Shown in pieces: positions 22,135-35,200 of a DNA stretch of 64,000 nucleotides. This DNA comes from Telopea speciosissima (lineage: Eukaryota; Streptophyta; Magnoliopsida; Proteales; Proteaceae): positions 24,029,784-24,093,783 of the forward strand of contig NC_057921.1 in NCBI RefSeq assembly GCF_018873765.1, given 5' to 3'. The position numbers and the translations under genes are program-made. The notes below the pieces were generated by a model. The model saw only the letters and a list, made by a program, of their open reading frames with translations, did not search any database and was not told where the DNA came from. How positions within the stretch are numbered: position 1 is the first letter of the stretch; every line of letters starts with the position of its first letter.

Positions 22135-25100
22135 TAAGGGAAAGACTGAAACAAGGACAAGCAACACAAGTTAGGAAAGTCGGACTACAGGGGCGTTCTC
22201 AGCATTTGGAGCAGCTTGGGAGGCGACTGGGTCATCGACTAGAGCTGACAGGCAATCCTCAGTCCTCCGCTCAACGCTCTGGTTAGTAGCCTGTTTCGAG
22301 ATCATTTCGGTTCGAACCTCAACCCCCGCCTGCTCGGACATAGCAACATCAGTCTCCCCTGTGCCAACTGAAAAGCCTTGACCACCCACCGGGGTCCCAA
22401 CAGCTGAGGGAGTCACTGAAGAGGAAGACGAACGAGGAATGTCCAAACAACCAACCAAAGTCGCAGGCTTATAAGCACCAGACTTCAACCGTATGAGCAT
22501 GTTTTGTATCTCGGATATGTCCTCGAAATTAAAATCTGGATGCCTCTCTTTTATCCGCTGCCAAATCGAGTAAGCTATTTTCAAAAGGTCAAGGACGCAG
22601 TGGACATATGGCTAATCTTGCAGACCTCGGAATTGAGGTATTCATCAACGGCTTTGGCCCTCGCATCCTCGACTTGGGCCTTCAGGCTAGCAATCTCAGT
22701 CTTCTGGCTCTTGATCAACTGCTCTTTCTTGGCTAGTAGTTCTTTGACTTTAACATAAGAAGCTGAAGAAGATTCAGCATCCTTCTCTGCTTGCTTTCGT
22801 TTCTCTTCCGCCTTCGCTAATGCTTTCTCGGCAGCCTCTTTTCCTACCTTGTGGTCCGCCACGTCAGCCTGTAACAGGAAAATCCGTTCATCATTATCCC
22901 GGGCAGCTTTCTTCAGGTCAAGCATTTCTTTCTTTGATTCCACGTACACTGCGGAGATTTTTCTCTTGCGCTCCACGAGCCTTGAAACAAAGGCAAGTGC
23001 CTGGTGTAGAAAGGAAAATCAATAGATAGAAAATGGGAAATAACTAAAACACAAGATGGGAACAGAGCGTCACCTCGTAGGCCCGTGCAAGGGTGGGTTT
23101 TTCCAGCGTATCGTCATCCATCTCGGATAACCAATCAAGGTCGGCTGGAGGAACGCAGTTCAGGCCCAAATTCTCGACAGCAGCAACACTACCAATCACC
23201 CTCTGGTCGTTACTAATCGACCACCGGGGAACGAATAAATCCGTGCTTACTTTCTCTTTCCCCTTATTCTTCTTAGGGGGCGGTAGATCCTTGAGGGCTG
23301 AAGACTCTTCCTCCTGCTGAGTGATCAAACCCAAGGAGGAACTCTTCCCCTTGTCTGAAGAATCTGCGATTTTGACACTTCGGGAAGGCAAGGGAGGAAC
23401 CTTGGTGGGCCCCTTCTTTGACTGGCCGTTATTCTGCTCGGTTGGGAGCGCCTTTCTCTTCCTGCTTTTGTTTGAGGAAGAGAGAACCATGTCTCCAGCT
23501 ACTTGGAGGTTTTCACTCTCCATAAACGCGGCAAGAGAATTCAAAGGAAATTCCACTATAGCCAAAAAGCAAATAGAATGAGAAGAAGTTAGACTTATAC
23601 GGAACATCATTGGGGAAGGTGAAAGGAGAAATTCCCGAGGTGCTCACCCCTCTCCAAATTGTTCATATCCAGGACATCAATGGCCCCAGCTTTGACCCGA
23701 TTCTTGTCAGCCATCAGCTTATCCAGGGTTAACTGATCTTCAATGTCCAAGGAAGGAATCCTATTCCCCACCGTGGTATTGGGATAATCCCATACAATAG
23801 GACATTTAGGCCCTCCATGAGTTGCCCAGAAGAATCTCTACTTCCAACCATGAATAGCAAATGGGAGAGGACCCACAATGGGAACATCCCTTTGACGGAA
23901 GTAGTACCACCCTGGATGACCACTATTCTGATTCAAGGTGAAGCATCTAATGAACAGGGCAGGAGCAGGACGTCTGCCCAATCGAGTACACTTGATAATA
24001 AAAGCCCCACACATCTCCAGCAGTTGGGAACTAATTGATTGGGGGCAACCTTATAATGTCTAAGCAGCCGAGCATGGAAGGGAGGAAGAGGATATTGAAG
24101 CCCTGCTTCAAAGGCATCCAGAATCAGACCCACCTCACAACGCAGCGGTGTAGACACCTGATTTTTGTCACCCCCCTTGGCAATGACGACACTCAGAGGA
24201 CCGGTGACTTCCATCTCAGACACATCAAAAATAAGAAAGATGCATAGGCTTGGCTTATGGAAAGCCCAAAAAGAAAAATAATGAAGAGTGTGTGGACTTG
24301 GCACAGAATAGGAGGGGGGGGGGATTTCCCGAAATGAAAGAAAGGCAAAAAGAATGAAAAACACAGAGGAAAACGGAAAAATGCAGAGCAGGAAAATAGA
24401 GGAAAAGAGAGAAAAAAGGAGAGAGTGACAGAGAGGGAAAGAGAGAAAAGCAAAGAGAGAAATAGTGAGGAATAGTGGAGAGAAGGCAAGAGTTTTGAAA
24501 AATGCTGTCTGAGACTACATCGTTGGAGCTCCCTGAGCCGGGGAAGACGACACCGCAGCGGGGACGGCGGTTCTTGAGTTGCAGCCCTTGATCAACCACA
24601 CCAGCTCCTCATAAAACCATTCTTCTTTATCCATTGAAACTCCCTGTAACCCATCTCTCCAACCCTTTTTTCTGATTTTTCTTCTTACTACCCACCACCC
24701 ATTCTTCTTTTCTCCGTTCAAAGAACCATCGCCGATCCCATCCTCTCTAATTTTCCTTTTCTAATCTCAACCAGACCCACTTCTCCACTTCCACAGGCGG
24801 TTCTCGTCATTCCATTTGGGAGGTGTCGGCAGTATCTATGAAGAAGATAATGGAATGGTCGTGAAGGGTCGCTGCTGTTTGTGCGGTTCTGCTAGCACCA
24901 TCTGAAGTCTCAGTTCACATTTATTCGGTTCTTCTTTATTTTGTTTACTTTTTGGTTTGTAATTAAACCCCTCCCCTGTTTTAATCCCTGACTTGTAATA
25001 AATCCCTACCCCCGCTTCCAAAACACACTGCCGGTTGCATCGTGGAGCTTCACGAAGACCCTCAGGTAAAGTCCATCTTCCCTATTGATTTTCTTATTTT

Positions 25101-27617
25101 TTATATTAGATATGAAACGGTTCTGCAGTTTCTTTGATTCTCTGTTTCATTAGTATAACCTGTGAATGACTCTTCTCTATGAATAGTCTAGGTGCAAATG
25201 GTATGTCCCTTTTATCAATATTGTGTTTAGGTCTCTGTGCATAGTTTTGGAATTGAAATTGTGTCTCCATGTTGATCGGCTTCTGTACTTGGCATTTCAG
25301 ATTTTAGGATTTATGGCTTCCATGGCCTATATTTTGGTTGAATATCCCTATATGTGCTCTGCGATCCATGTTTTGATTGGGTCTTTCTTTGCTGAACTGA
25401 TAGATCATGCTCTATATACCCTGCTCTTGAAATTGATGTACATGAACATTTTTGAATGACGTAATGATTTTAACTTTGTCTCTCCAAGGAAGAAATTTCT
25501 GTTGTCCATCTTTCAAATTAGTCCATTGAATCTATTTTGAGTTTGTGGTCTTTATGACCTCTGTTTCTTGATTCTTGAATTCAGCATGAGTGTGAGGACT
25601 TCTGAAACTCCTATTTTTCAAGGTATTGATCAGCCTTTAAATCTACCGTGGACATGAGAATCTTTTAAAATCTCTATTTCTTGAACCAGGTGTCAGCATG
25701 CATGTTCTAGATGTCATTGATTAGGTTTAATCCATGATGTCCATTTCAATATTTCTGGTTATCCTTTCGTGGAATGGGTATTCCTAGGACTCTTAATTCA
25801 GTATCTCTTAAATCTGATCCATTCATAAGTTCAGGCCCATTTGACAAAGCCCATTGCCCAATTTTGGAAAGTCTTTTATTTTCTTTAGCAGCTTTGTTTG
25901 TGCCCATAATCCATCAATAGATTAAGGCCCATGTTTATTAAGATTTGATTGGGGCTTTGGGCCAAATCTGGTTGTCTTTATGGTCCTGGGTCCATATCGG
26001 ATTGAGTCATATGAACCCCATAGGTTAGACCGATTTGGCTTTAGGACTCTCTTTGAGTTGATTTAGGAAACCCATTGTGATTTTGGGCCTAGATTCAGGT
26101 TGGGCCTCCAACATTAATAAATCAATCAATTAGGAATTGGGCTTGAGCTCGAAATTACAAGACTTGGGTTTGGTTTAATTCGGATTTCGGGTGTGGGCTG
26201 TATTTCAAATTTTGGCCCATTTTGATTTGGGGCCAATTGGCCTTAGCTTTGGTTTGGGCATTGGTCCATCAACCAAGTTCGGATTGAGGGGAGAATTTGG
26301 GCCCATTGTCTTGGGCCCATTATTGCATTTTAATTCACGATTTAGGATCTAAATTTATAATTCCCCAATTCATTCAATTTCGAATCAAGGTTGTGGGTTT
26401 CCAAATGAATTTCTAAAATCAATTTTGGGTAGAGAATTAGAATGTGTGCAAAGGAGTGAGAATGCCCATCTAGTGGCCCGAGTTGAAACACGTTGCATGT
26501 TGGGATCCCGGGTGACATAGGCGCATAGGACGGGATTTGGGCTACCCGGTCATCGAGCCCGTAGTTGTTTAGCAATTCTTTTATTGCTTACTTGGCATGA
26601 GTAGGATATGTAGATTTCCTTTCATTGTGTGAACTCCATGCATGCTATGTGTAGCCAAGTTAGAATTATTAAGCCATATGTTGATGTGATTAGATTGTAT
26701 ATATGTTCATCATTTTTAATTAGCTTAATTGTTTGTTATGTCGATTTGATACCCTAGGGTAGAATGATATAGGAACTTGGCATAGGGTTGCCCAGTGTGT
26801 ACATAGATACCTAGTCTTAGGTACCCAATTTTAGGATGACTTAGATCTAGAATAACTAGCTTTAGGAATTGCAAGCAGACTTAGGCGTGACAATGGTCCA
26901 GAGAAGGATGACCGGTTCCGACCGGGTGGGCTGGGTGCCTAACACCTTCCCAGTCCATAACTTGACAGTTGCCCGATGATTTGGTTAGACCACGATCCTT
27001 ACCCATGGAGTCATTAGTCGTTCCCTCAGCAGGAACATTTATGGGTCCTAGACCCCTTCTAGGTGGCAGCTTCCTATCGACCCGCTGACCCTCTTAGGAG
27101 GAATTAGGGTCCTTAGTTTAGGTTTCATTGGCGAGATCCGATTCGCATTGAGATTGATAACCAACCCCTTTGTCGGGGGGATTTTGGATTCTTCAGAATC
27201 CATGGTTCTTACAAGCGGCTAATTTAACCTATCCTCAGGGGATGGGACCTTGAGAGCTACCGAATCAGGAATGGCATAGACGTTTTGGGTCTCCAACAGG
27301 TTATACTCAGTCAGGACGGAGGGAATATCATCCACCCCTTTTCCAATGGGGGGATCATGGTGTGGTTGGCGGACTCGATATCCCTTCCTACGCAACGTCT
27401 TGGAGGGAAGGCTAGATCTACTGGCTGTCGCCCCGAAAGAATTCCTAGGAATTAATATGGGAATCCTAGAACCTGCAACCTCTATTAGGGAGGACCGGGA
27501 TGAAGCTCCTCGGGATCCTTCCAGAGCTACTCCATGATACAACTTCTCCCCTTCGTCCAACAGGGATTCTACTTATGGATTAGGTTTCAAGGATGAACTC
27601 TTCTTGGACTTCCCCAT
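21460..27617 (-). pseudogene. Antisense accessory ORF (Transposase_28-like) of the Tat/Retand-like element, split by a solo LTR
   Basis: Read on the minus strand from ATG 27617: a basic Ser/Lys-rich start, then the phrases VYAIPDSVALKVPSPEDR and, after the solo LTR, EVGLILDAFEAGLQYPLPPF, RLLRHYKVAPNQLVPNCWR. These are the hallmark of the Pfam family called 'putative gypsy type transposon' (Transposase_28). Downstream, with frameshifts and possible introns, come a nuclear-signal-like Lys-rich block (23044-23610), a long Glu/Lys/Ala coiled coil (22581-22976), an acidic linker (22171-22584) and a C-terminal part (21460-21975, ending PPNPPSPELKDL). Such antisense ORFs downstream of pol are known from Tat-lineage elements; their role is unknown. 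It is broken by an early TAA, several shifts and a 3-kb insertion. Confidence 0.7.
24149..27213 (+). mobile_element. Solo LTR of Ogre/Tat-type element, TSD AGCGG
   Basis: 3065 bp beginning TGTAGACACC and ending GGTTCTTACA, the same ends as the LTR at 12529-16195, but with no internal region on either side. AGCGG is repeated exactly at 24144-24148 and 27214-27218. On both sides the minus-strand accessory ORF continues. This is the product of recombination between the two LTRs of a former complete element. It keeps the purine-biased block (about 24300-24500). Confidence 0.9.
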
Positions 27618-28125
27618 TCCTCAGAGATGAATACAAAGGAAACGTAGTTCAATAAAAAGGAGAAAGAGAAAAAAACTTACTTGGGATAAGGAAGGAACAG
27701 TCGAAGAAAGAGGAAGCACTGAACGAGGCGAATGCAGAAGCTTCAAAGAAATACCTTGAGCAGAAAAACTCGAGGACGATCTAAGAAGAAAAAGGAAGCA
27801 AAACACTTTATACCCTTGGGGGCATCAGAACACTCCATATGACGATCCAACCGTTCACACCTTGGTGAACGGTCCAGATTACAGGAAGAGGAAAAGATCA
27901 CCTTTATCAAAAAACATTGGGAAAGCAAAGAAGTTTAAATTTAAACTTTATGACATCCTATCAATCATGTCTCAAAAAGCGCAAAAAATGAAAGATATTT
28001 TGCCCCCACGTGTGAATAGCAGCTAGTGGCGGCATCATTACAAAAAGCCTGCAGAGGATAAAAATGTCCTAAAACAAACTCAAAAAGATTGATCCATAAG
28101 TCACTCAAGCTTCACGTTCCTGCGG
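27618..28125. other. Upstream region of the antisense ORF, no gene
   Basis: Holds a TATA box for the antisense ORF and an 18-bp perfect palindrome, AAGTTTAAATTTAAACTT (27931-27948). The expected 3' LTR of the Tat/Retand-like element is absent. The sequence is cut by the Tekay-like LTR at 28126. Confidence 0.55.
27807..27812 (-). promoter_or_regulatory. Candidate TATA box of the antisense accessory ORF
   Basis: On the minus strand GGGTATAAAGTG lies about 195 bases upstream of ATG 27617, in a setting otherwise free of coding text. This suggests the antisense ORF once had its own promoter, independent of the LTR. Prediction from motif and position only. Confidence 0.45.
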
Positions 28126-29183
28126 TGTCGGAACCCCAGAAATGTTCATGAGATTTATTAATTACCATGCTGTCCTGTATGTGTCGTGCCGTGCTGGTAC
28201 CCGGGTACTAGATGGAATGGAACGTTGATGCACCCAGAATACCTCTCAGGACGATAGGACTTGCATGTAGTATAAATGCGGTTAGGATTCACTTCCCTAT
28301 GCTACGACCCTTACCAATAGGGGTTTAGGTGTTGGGTGATCAGGGCTCCTTGTTGCCTGTGGGGGAGAGAGGCCAGGTCAAGGATGACCACTGATCATTG
28401 GGGTCCACCACTGGGTGGTCTTGGTGGCTTCGACCGGCGTAGGTTCCTTGGTTATAATAAAGGTTTCATTGTGGCGATAGGTTAAGTGACCCACAGTGTC
28501 TCCCAAGTTATTATAGTAGTATATACCTCGACTTAGACTGTGTGTTAGGTGAAAAATCTATCAATATTACATTCATTGTGGACTATTTATGATTGTGTGT
28601 TTGTGCATTCTCCTTCCTCTCACTGGCTCAGTGGAGCTGACCCTGCTGTGTACACATTCTTTTAGATTTTGATGTAGACGGTGGTCATTTGGCTGGTCTC
28701 GAGGCCCAACCAGCTGATTATGATGGTATCGGCATGGAGGAACCCGATGCTGTGTCAGAGGAACACGGTGACGAATGCCCCTGTGATGATCGTGCCTACG
28801 GGCCATGTTGATGTTGGGGATTGTCCCCTCTTTTGATTCTTTTGGGGCTTTGTGCCCGTTATGAACATTTGTCTGTAATACTTTATATTCTTTTTAAGTA
28901 GTTACGTCATGGTTAGTCGGCAAATAGTGTTAAACTTTATTTGTATCATCTAGCCAGCTGAACATATGGTAATTGCGATCTAATCGCTTCCGCTTGTAAT
29001 TACACTATTTTGGAATGAAAATTTCCTCTTATCTCAGTAATTGTAGTTATTATGTTTTATCTTGACTGTTGACTGTGGATTGGGACACTGTGTCAGTGAT
29101 CCTGATAGCAAAAGGGGATGATGCGTGTCATCCTAGTCACCCTTTGACTGTACTTTATTCCTATTTGAAAATGGGGCGTGACA
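28126..29183 (+). repeat. 5' LTR of Tekay-like element
   Basis: 1058 bp, TGTCGGAACC...GGCGTGACA, with a TATAAAT motif at about 28271. It aligns end to end with 54514-55571, differing by scattered transitions (a few percent by eye). Confidence 0.9.
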
Positions 29184-29186
29184 ACA

Positions 29187-29198
29187 TGGTATCAGAGC
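29187..29198 (+). other. Primer-binding site, initiator tRNA-Met type
   Basis: TGGTATCAGAGC, three bases after the LTR, is complementary to the 3' end of plant initiator tRNA-Met, the usual primer of chromoviruses and most copia elements. Confidence 0.9.
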
Positions 29199-30099
29199 GT
29201 GATGCTCTGCACCAAACACAGTTTGGCAAGGACTCCTGATCTACTTTACACAATAGGGTCTAAATTAAAAGCTTTTAACAAAAATAATCAGAATGCGTGT
29301 ATGACTTAGAGAGAAGACCAGTTAGGGTGGAATCCGAGAACAATAGCAAGATAATAGGGACAACAGTAGAATTAAAGAGCAGATACATATATGTTCAATC
29401 GGGGTCTAGTTGTTGCCTACATTCTTAACCTCCCTTGGAGGTGAGTACGGTACTTACAAACTAAAAAGAAACCACAAAAGTCACAACTGAGTACATCAAA
29501 TTCTTACTTGGAACAAAAAAAAAAGTAAAGTTAAGTTAAAAGCATTGTTCTAGAGCAAAAGGAAAAGAAGGAAAGATGCATAAAACTTCTGCAGCCATGG
29601 AGCCTAGCCCTCCAGCTCATTATCACTGCCCTCATCCTCTTCATCATTGCCTTCATAGTACAAGTAGGCATTGATGTCGTGGATGTCTTTGTCCACCCTC
29701 TCAAATAGACGGCCATACGTAGCAAACTGCCCTTGTATGCCTGCGAACTCTTGCACCATGTTTGTAGTGAGCTTGGTCATGTTGGTGTTCAGCTATCCAA
29801 GGGCAGCTAGTACAACACTCATGTCAGTAGTCCCTGAACTAGAGGCTCCTGCAGAATATTGCACGGGTGCTTCCTCTTCCTCGTCCTGTCCATTCTCTCT
29901 GTCTTCCTCATTCTCATTGGGGTTGACGGGCTCATCGCCACTAAAGGTATCATACTGGATGTGTTGGGGAATCCAATGCCCGCCAGACCTCAGCTCGGGC
30001 AGAGCGATGTACGTTGGTTGGTTTGCAATAAGGAAATAAAGTTGCATATTCCCTCGCAAGGCGTCTTTTGGGGGATTGGCATGCGCTTGATCCTACAAT

Positions 30100-30115
30100 T
30101 GGTATTAGAGTGGGA
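30100..30115 (+). other. Primer-binding site of the SIRE-type element
   Basis: TGGTATTAGAGTGGGA, a one- or two-base variant of the initiator-tRNA-Met complement TGGTATCAGAGC, lies about 60 bases before the gag start. Confidence 0.7.
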
Positions 30116-30569
30116 GCTCAAGGCCTTGATTATTCTTAATCTTATTAAGAGTTAAAAGACTATGAGATCCTCTGCCAATCGAAAGATTGAAGGGTATAAC
30201 ATTACTAGACCACCTTTCTTTGAAGGAGAAAGATTTTTCTATTGAAAAAATAACTTCAAAAACTGTGTGTGCTAATAATATTGATGCGTGGGAGGTCATT
30301 GAAAATGGACTGAATGTCATACACAAACCCAAAGAAGAATGGACTATCGTTGAAAAAGTAAAAGTCCAACTTAACTATGTAGCAATTAGCTATATTCAAT
30401 GTGCTTTGGGAGAGAAAGAATGCAATAGAACTTACATGTGTGACTCTACTAAGGAGATGTTTCACAAACTTGTTGTAACCTATGAAGGTACTTTGGAGGT
30501 CAAACAATCCAAAATAAATATGCTAGTAAATGAATATGAATTATTCAAAATGAAAAATGATGAAGATAT

Positions 30570-32278
30570 TGTTGGTCAAAACAACGGTCCAGGGATTAAA
30601 CCATGGTTCTCTAGGGAAATCAATTATAAACCAATTAGGGTATTGCACGCCCTGGGTTATCCCATGGTGTCCCATGGGTGCCCCATTTTAATTTTAGGGT
30701 TTTTCATGGTCTCCCATGGGAACCCTAGTGCATTCCTAATAGGGTTTCTCCTTCCCTCATTTGTCTCACGCAATTATAGGATACATTAGGGACAGAGAAA
30801 ATACATCTTTAGTCATCACATGGCAAGAGGGATCCATCCCATACTTGAATGCGCAGCGGGAATAAATCAATTCGAGTTTTTTTCGCATCCCATAAATATT
30901 AATAATCAATAAACTGGAGGAATTACTAAAGAACTGCTAACCTGGTGAGCCTCAAGTGTTGCTCCTCCAATAGACAATGGTTCTTCCTCCAGTGAGCGTT
31001 CCAAGCAAACAGATCTGAACCTCTAATGGTGTTACCAAGGTTCTTCAAGCCAAACGCAGATACTCTCAAATTCTGTAGCACAAATCTAGGGTTTCACAAG
31101 CCCTAACTCTCAATTGCAGTAGAGAGAAAAATAGAAGAAGAAGAAGAGAGATCACAAGACGGAGAGAGTGACCAAAACTCAGGAGAGAGGGGGCCAGGCT
31201 GAAATGTGGAGCATTGCCCCCTTCCTGCGTTTTCTGATCCGTTTATAGATCTAGGGTTTTAATTGAACCCTGGATGGATTACTTTAATCCCAGTGAGAGT
31301 TTGTCTCTCTCTATCAGTTTTGCAGTTCTGTTTAAACTCAAAGTGCTTCTAAAAGGGGAAGAAGCAGAATCTAATAGGGAAAATATTAATTGGCTACTTT
31401 ATTTAATTATTAATGGATAATTACAATTAGCACTAATTCTATTAATTAAATAAAGAGTCAATTAAATTAGCAAATTCCAAATAACTCTTTATATGATAAC
31501 TATTATCATATACAACCCTCCACTAATCAACACCATCATTATGGAATCTAGGGCACGTACACATGTACTGCCAAATCCCAATCCATAGTACAAGTCCATA
31601 TACGAGCGTCTATGCATCTGATCGGGTCCCGCAAAACTCGATAAAATACTTTGTTCAAATAATTATAAATAATGTATCATTTTATGTAAAATAGATTTTT
31701 GCAAAACCATTTCCAAAACGACACTGGATCCAGATTCTGATTCGATCATGCATAGACAGTCTCTATCTTGGTGTTTCCCAATCAGGCAGTGGTGATCGTG
31801 TTGGATAACTCCTTTACTCACAAAGTGTTCACGCATTCACAGAACATCGACATTGACTCGCTTGAGTCTCAGTCATTGATGAACCAAAGAATGCGATCAC
31901 ACTTTGCAGTGACAGGGTTCCCTCGGGTATAGGGTATCGGTGACATATGTCTATCCCTTCCTACATCTGGCAGTAATACATGAGGGAATCGACAAAGTAG
32001 ATTCTTCGCCAATGCACACATCAAACATGTGAGCACTCGCATTCGTACCCTAACATCACATGTCTAGGCATACCCAATGCAACGACCATATGATAAGGGT
32101 GCCCAGCCCAAACCTTAGTCGCGACTACCATTTTAAGTATAACTTACGGACACATAATGCTCAAAAAGTTTATATTGCATGTGACAATATTAAACTAAAA
32201 TGTATAAATGTTTAATACAAAGGTGAACCGGGTTGAATCGGACCAAATCGGGTTTGATGGACACACACTTGTCCAACA
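30570..32278 (-). repeat. 3' LTR (by element orientation) of the Angela/Tork-like element
   Basis: 1709 bp. On the minus strand a CTATAAACG motif near 31240-31250 is the probable promoter TATA. It shares nearly all of its text with 38040-39746, including the block around AAACTCAAAGTGCTTCTAAA. Short frames inside recur in both copies. Confidence 0.9.
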
Positions 32279-32294
32279 ATCTCCCACTTGTACA

Positions 32295-35200
32295 TCAAAG
32301 CCAATTCCCCATATATTTTAAACCCATGCCCTCCATGTGTTTCTCAAACACTCCTGGTGACAAACCCTTTGTCATGGCATCAGACACATATTCAGTTGTG
32401 TCCACTTTGGAGATACTCACGTCGTTCTGCTGGATTATCTCTCTGATGAGGTGATACTTCCGCTGCATGTGCTTGTTCCTCTGATGAGCCCTAGGATCCT
32501 TAGCTTGTGCAATGATCCCTCTGTTGTCACATAACAGGGGAATAGGGCCCTTGATAAGGCCAGGGACTACCTTCAAATCTGATAGGAATTTCCTCAGCCA
32601 AACACCTTTTGCTGCATCACAAGCTGCAAGGTATTCTGCTTCGGTAGTAGAATCGGCTGTAGACTTTTGTTTCGTACTCTGCCATACAATGGCACCCCCA
32701 CCCATTAGATATACCATTCCGAACGTGGATTTTCTGTCATCCTTGTCAATTTGGAAATTCGAATCTATGTACCCCAATACTGACAACTGATCAGATCCAA
32801 AAACCAAGAAATATTCCTTAGTCCTTCTCAGGTACTTAAGGATATTCTTGACAGCACTCCAATGCTTGCGTCCATGGTTAGATTGATAACGACTTACCAT
32901 ACCTACTGCATAGCAAATGTTCGGCCTCGTACACAACATAGCGTATATAAGACTCCCTACTACTGAGGCAAAGGGAATCCTCTTCATCTCTTCAATGTTT
33001 GTCTGAGACTGAGGACATTGAGATCTAGAAAGACTAACTCCATGTCTGAAGGGAACACTTTCCCTCTTAGAGTTCTCCATGCTAAATCTGGCCAGGACTT
33101 TGTCTATATAGGTAGCCTGTGATAAGCCTAGCATCCTTTTTTGGCAATCTCTTACGAGTTTGATCCCAAGGATATAGCTAGCTTCATCAAGGTCTTTCAT
33201 CGAAAACATTGTGGATAACCACTGTTTTACTAATGAAAGAAAACCTACATCGTTACCAATCAGCAATATGTCATCTATGTACAAAACAAGAAAACATATT
33301 GCCCTCCCATTGATCTTCTTGTAAACGCATGGTTCATCCATGTTTTGATCAAAACCAAATGATTTGATTGATTGATCAAACCTGATGTTCCAGCTCTTGG
33401 AAGCCTGCTTCAGCCCATAAATGGACCTCTACAATTTGCACACCTTTCTTTCTTCTTCTAAGGAAAAGAACCCCTTTGGCTGTTCCATGTAGATTTCCTC
33501 TTGTAGGAACCCGTTCAGGAATACAGTCTGCACATCCATCTGACAGATTTCATAATCCAAGTGTGCGGCGATAGCCAATAAAATTCTGATGGATTTCATC
33601 ATCGCCACTGATGAAAAAGTTTCCTTATAGCCTATACCCTTTTTCTGGGTATAGCCCTTTGCCACCAGTCTTGCTTTGAATCTCTCGACCTTTCCACTTG
33701 CGCCCTTCTTCTTCTTGAAGATCCATTTACATCCAATCGGCTTGACGCCAAGTGGTGGATCGACTAGAGTCCAGACCTTATTGGAATGCATCGAATCGAT
33801 TTCAGAGCGCATTGCCTCCAGCCACCTAGTGGCATCAACATCCTTTAGAGCCTCAGAGTATGTCATCGGATCATCATCCGACTCAACCGATACCATGTGG
33901 AACTCTTTCACTGTTTTCTTTTCGGTTAGAAGAGTTAGCCTAGTGGGTGGTCTAATAGTCCTCCCACTGCGTCGAGGTTCCTCAGGTGTTGGTATTTCAG
34001 CGGGTATATTAGTTGGTCTCACTTCTGGAAGTGACGTTTCTGAGCCATCTGATAGTGCTTTAATGACTACTGGTTCGGACCTCTGGGTCATCATTTCTTC
34101 CTCCAGAAATGTGACGTGTTTACTTACAATGACCTTCTGGTCAACCGGGTCATAGAAATAATAGCCTATCGTGCTTTTGGGGTAGCCTAAGAAATAGTAT
34201 CTCAAAGTCCTGGACTCCAACTTGTCTGTCTGTTGCTTTCGCACATGTGCTATACAACCCCATACCCTAAGGTGTTGAATACTAGGCTTTCGCCCTTTCC
34301 ACAGCTCAAAGGGTGTCTTGGCTACAGACTTTGATGGAACCCTATTCAAGATATATATTGCCATCTCTAAAGCGTACCCCCAGAAAGAAAAAGGTAGCTC
34401 ACAATAAATGAGCATTGTCCAGACCATATCCAATAGGGTCCTATTGCGTCGTTCGGATACACCATTTTGTTGTAGTGTGCCTGGATTAGTTAGCTGACTA
34501 ACTATTCCTTGGGATATGAAATGATCTTTAAACTCATCCGATAGATACTCCCCTCCACGATTTGATCGTAAGGACTTGATGCATTTATCGAGCTGTCTTT
34601 CGACCTCGGCTTGGAATTCTTTGAATTTATTAAAGGCTTCTGATTTTCTACGCATCAAATATATGTAACCATATCTAGAGTAATCATCGATGAATGTGAT
34701 AAAGTACTCATACCCATATCTCGCTTGTATGTTTATGGGTTCACACACGTCAGTGTGTATTAACTCTAACAGATCCGTGGCTCTAGTACCTTTATTGCTA
34801 AAGGATTTCTTGGTCATTTTGCCCTGAAGGCATGACTCACAGGTTGGGAATGGTTCCACCCTCAGACTCTCTAAGGGTCCATCCCTCACCAATCTACTGA
34901 TTCGGTCCACATTAATGTGACCTAATCTTGGATGCCATAGATATGTTGAGTTCACTGGAGCTGCTTTTCGTTTCAAATCAACATTTGAAACAACATTCGT
35001 TCTAATAGGACAATCTAGAAAATACAAACCACTTTCCATATATTCGGATGCCACAAAAGAATTATTAAAACGAATAATTAACTTAGAATTAAAGGAAAAA
35101 CTATATCCGTCCAAAACAAGTTTTGAAACTGAAATTATCCTTCTCTTGAAAGAGGGTACATAATAACAATCATTTAAAACTAAACAAGCAAAACTAAAAT

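Noticed and set aside
24193..24599. Overlapping minus-strand frames rich in Ser/Phe/Leu
   Set aside because: Low-complexity shadow of the purine-biased block in the solo LTR.
32233..32454. Plus-strand frame spanning an LTR edge
   Set aside because: Crosses the LTR/interior border of a minus-strand element and is antisense to its RNase H.
33676..34155. 159-codon plus-strand frame
   Set aside because: Exactly antisense to the copia integrase/RT on the minus strand; a shadow of real coding text.
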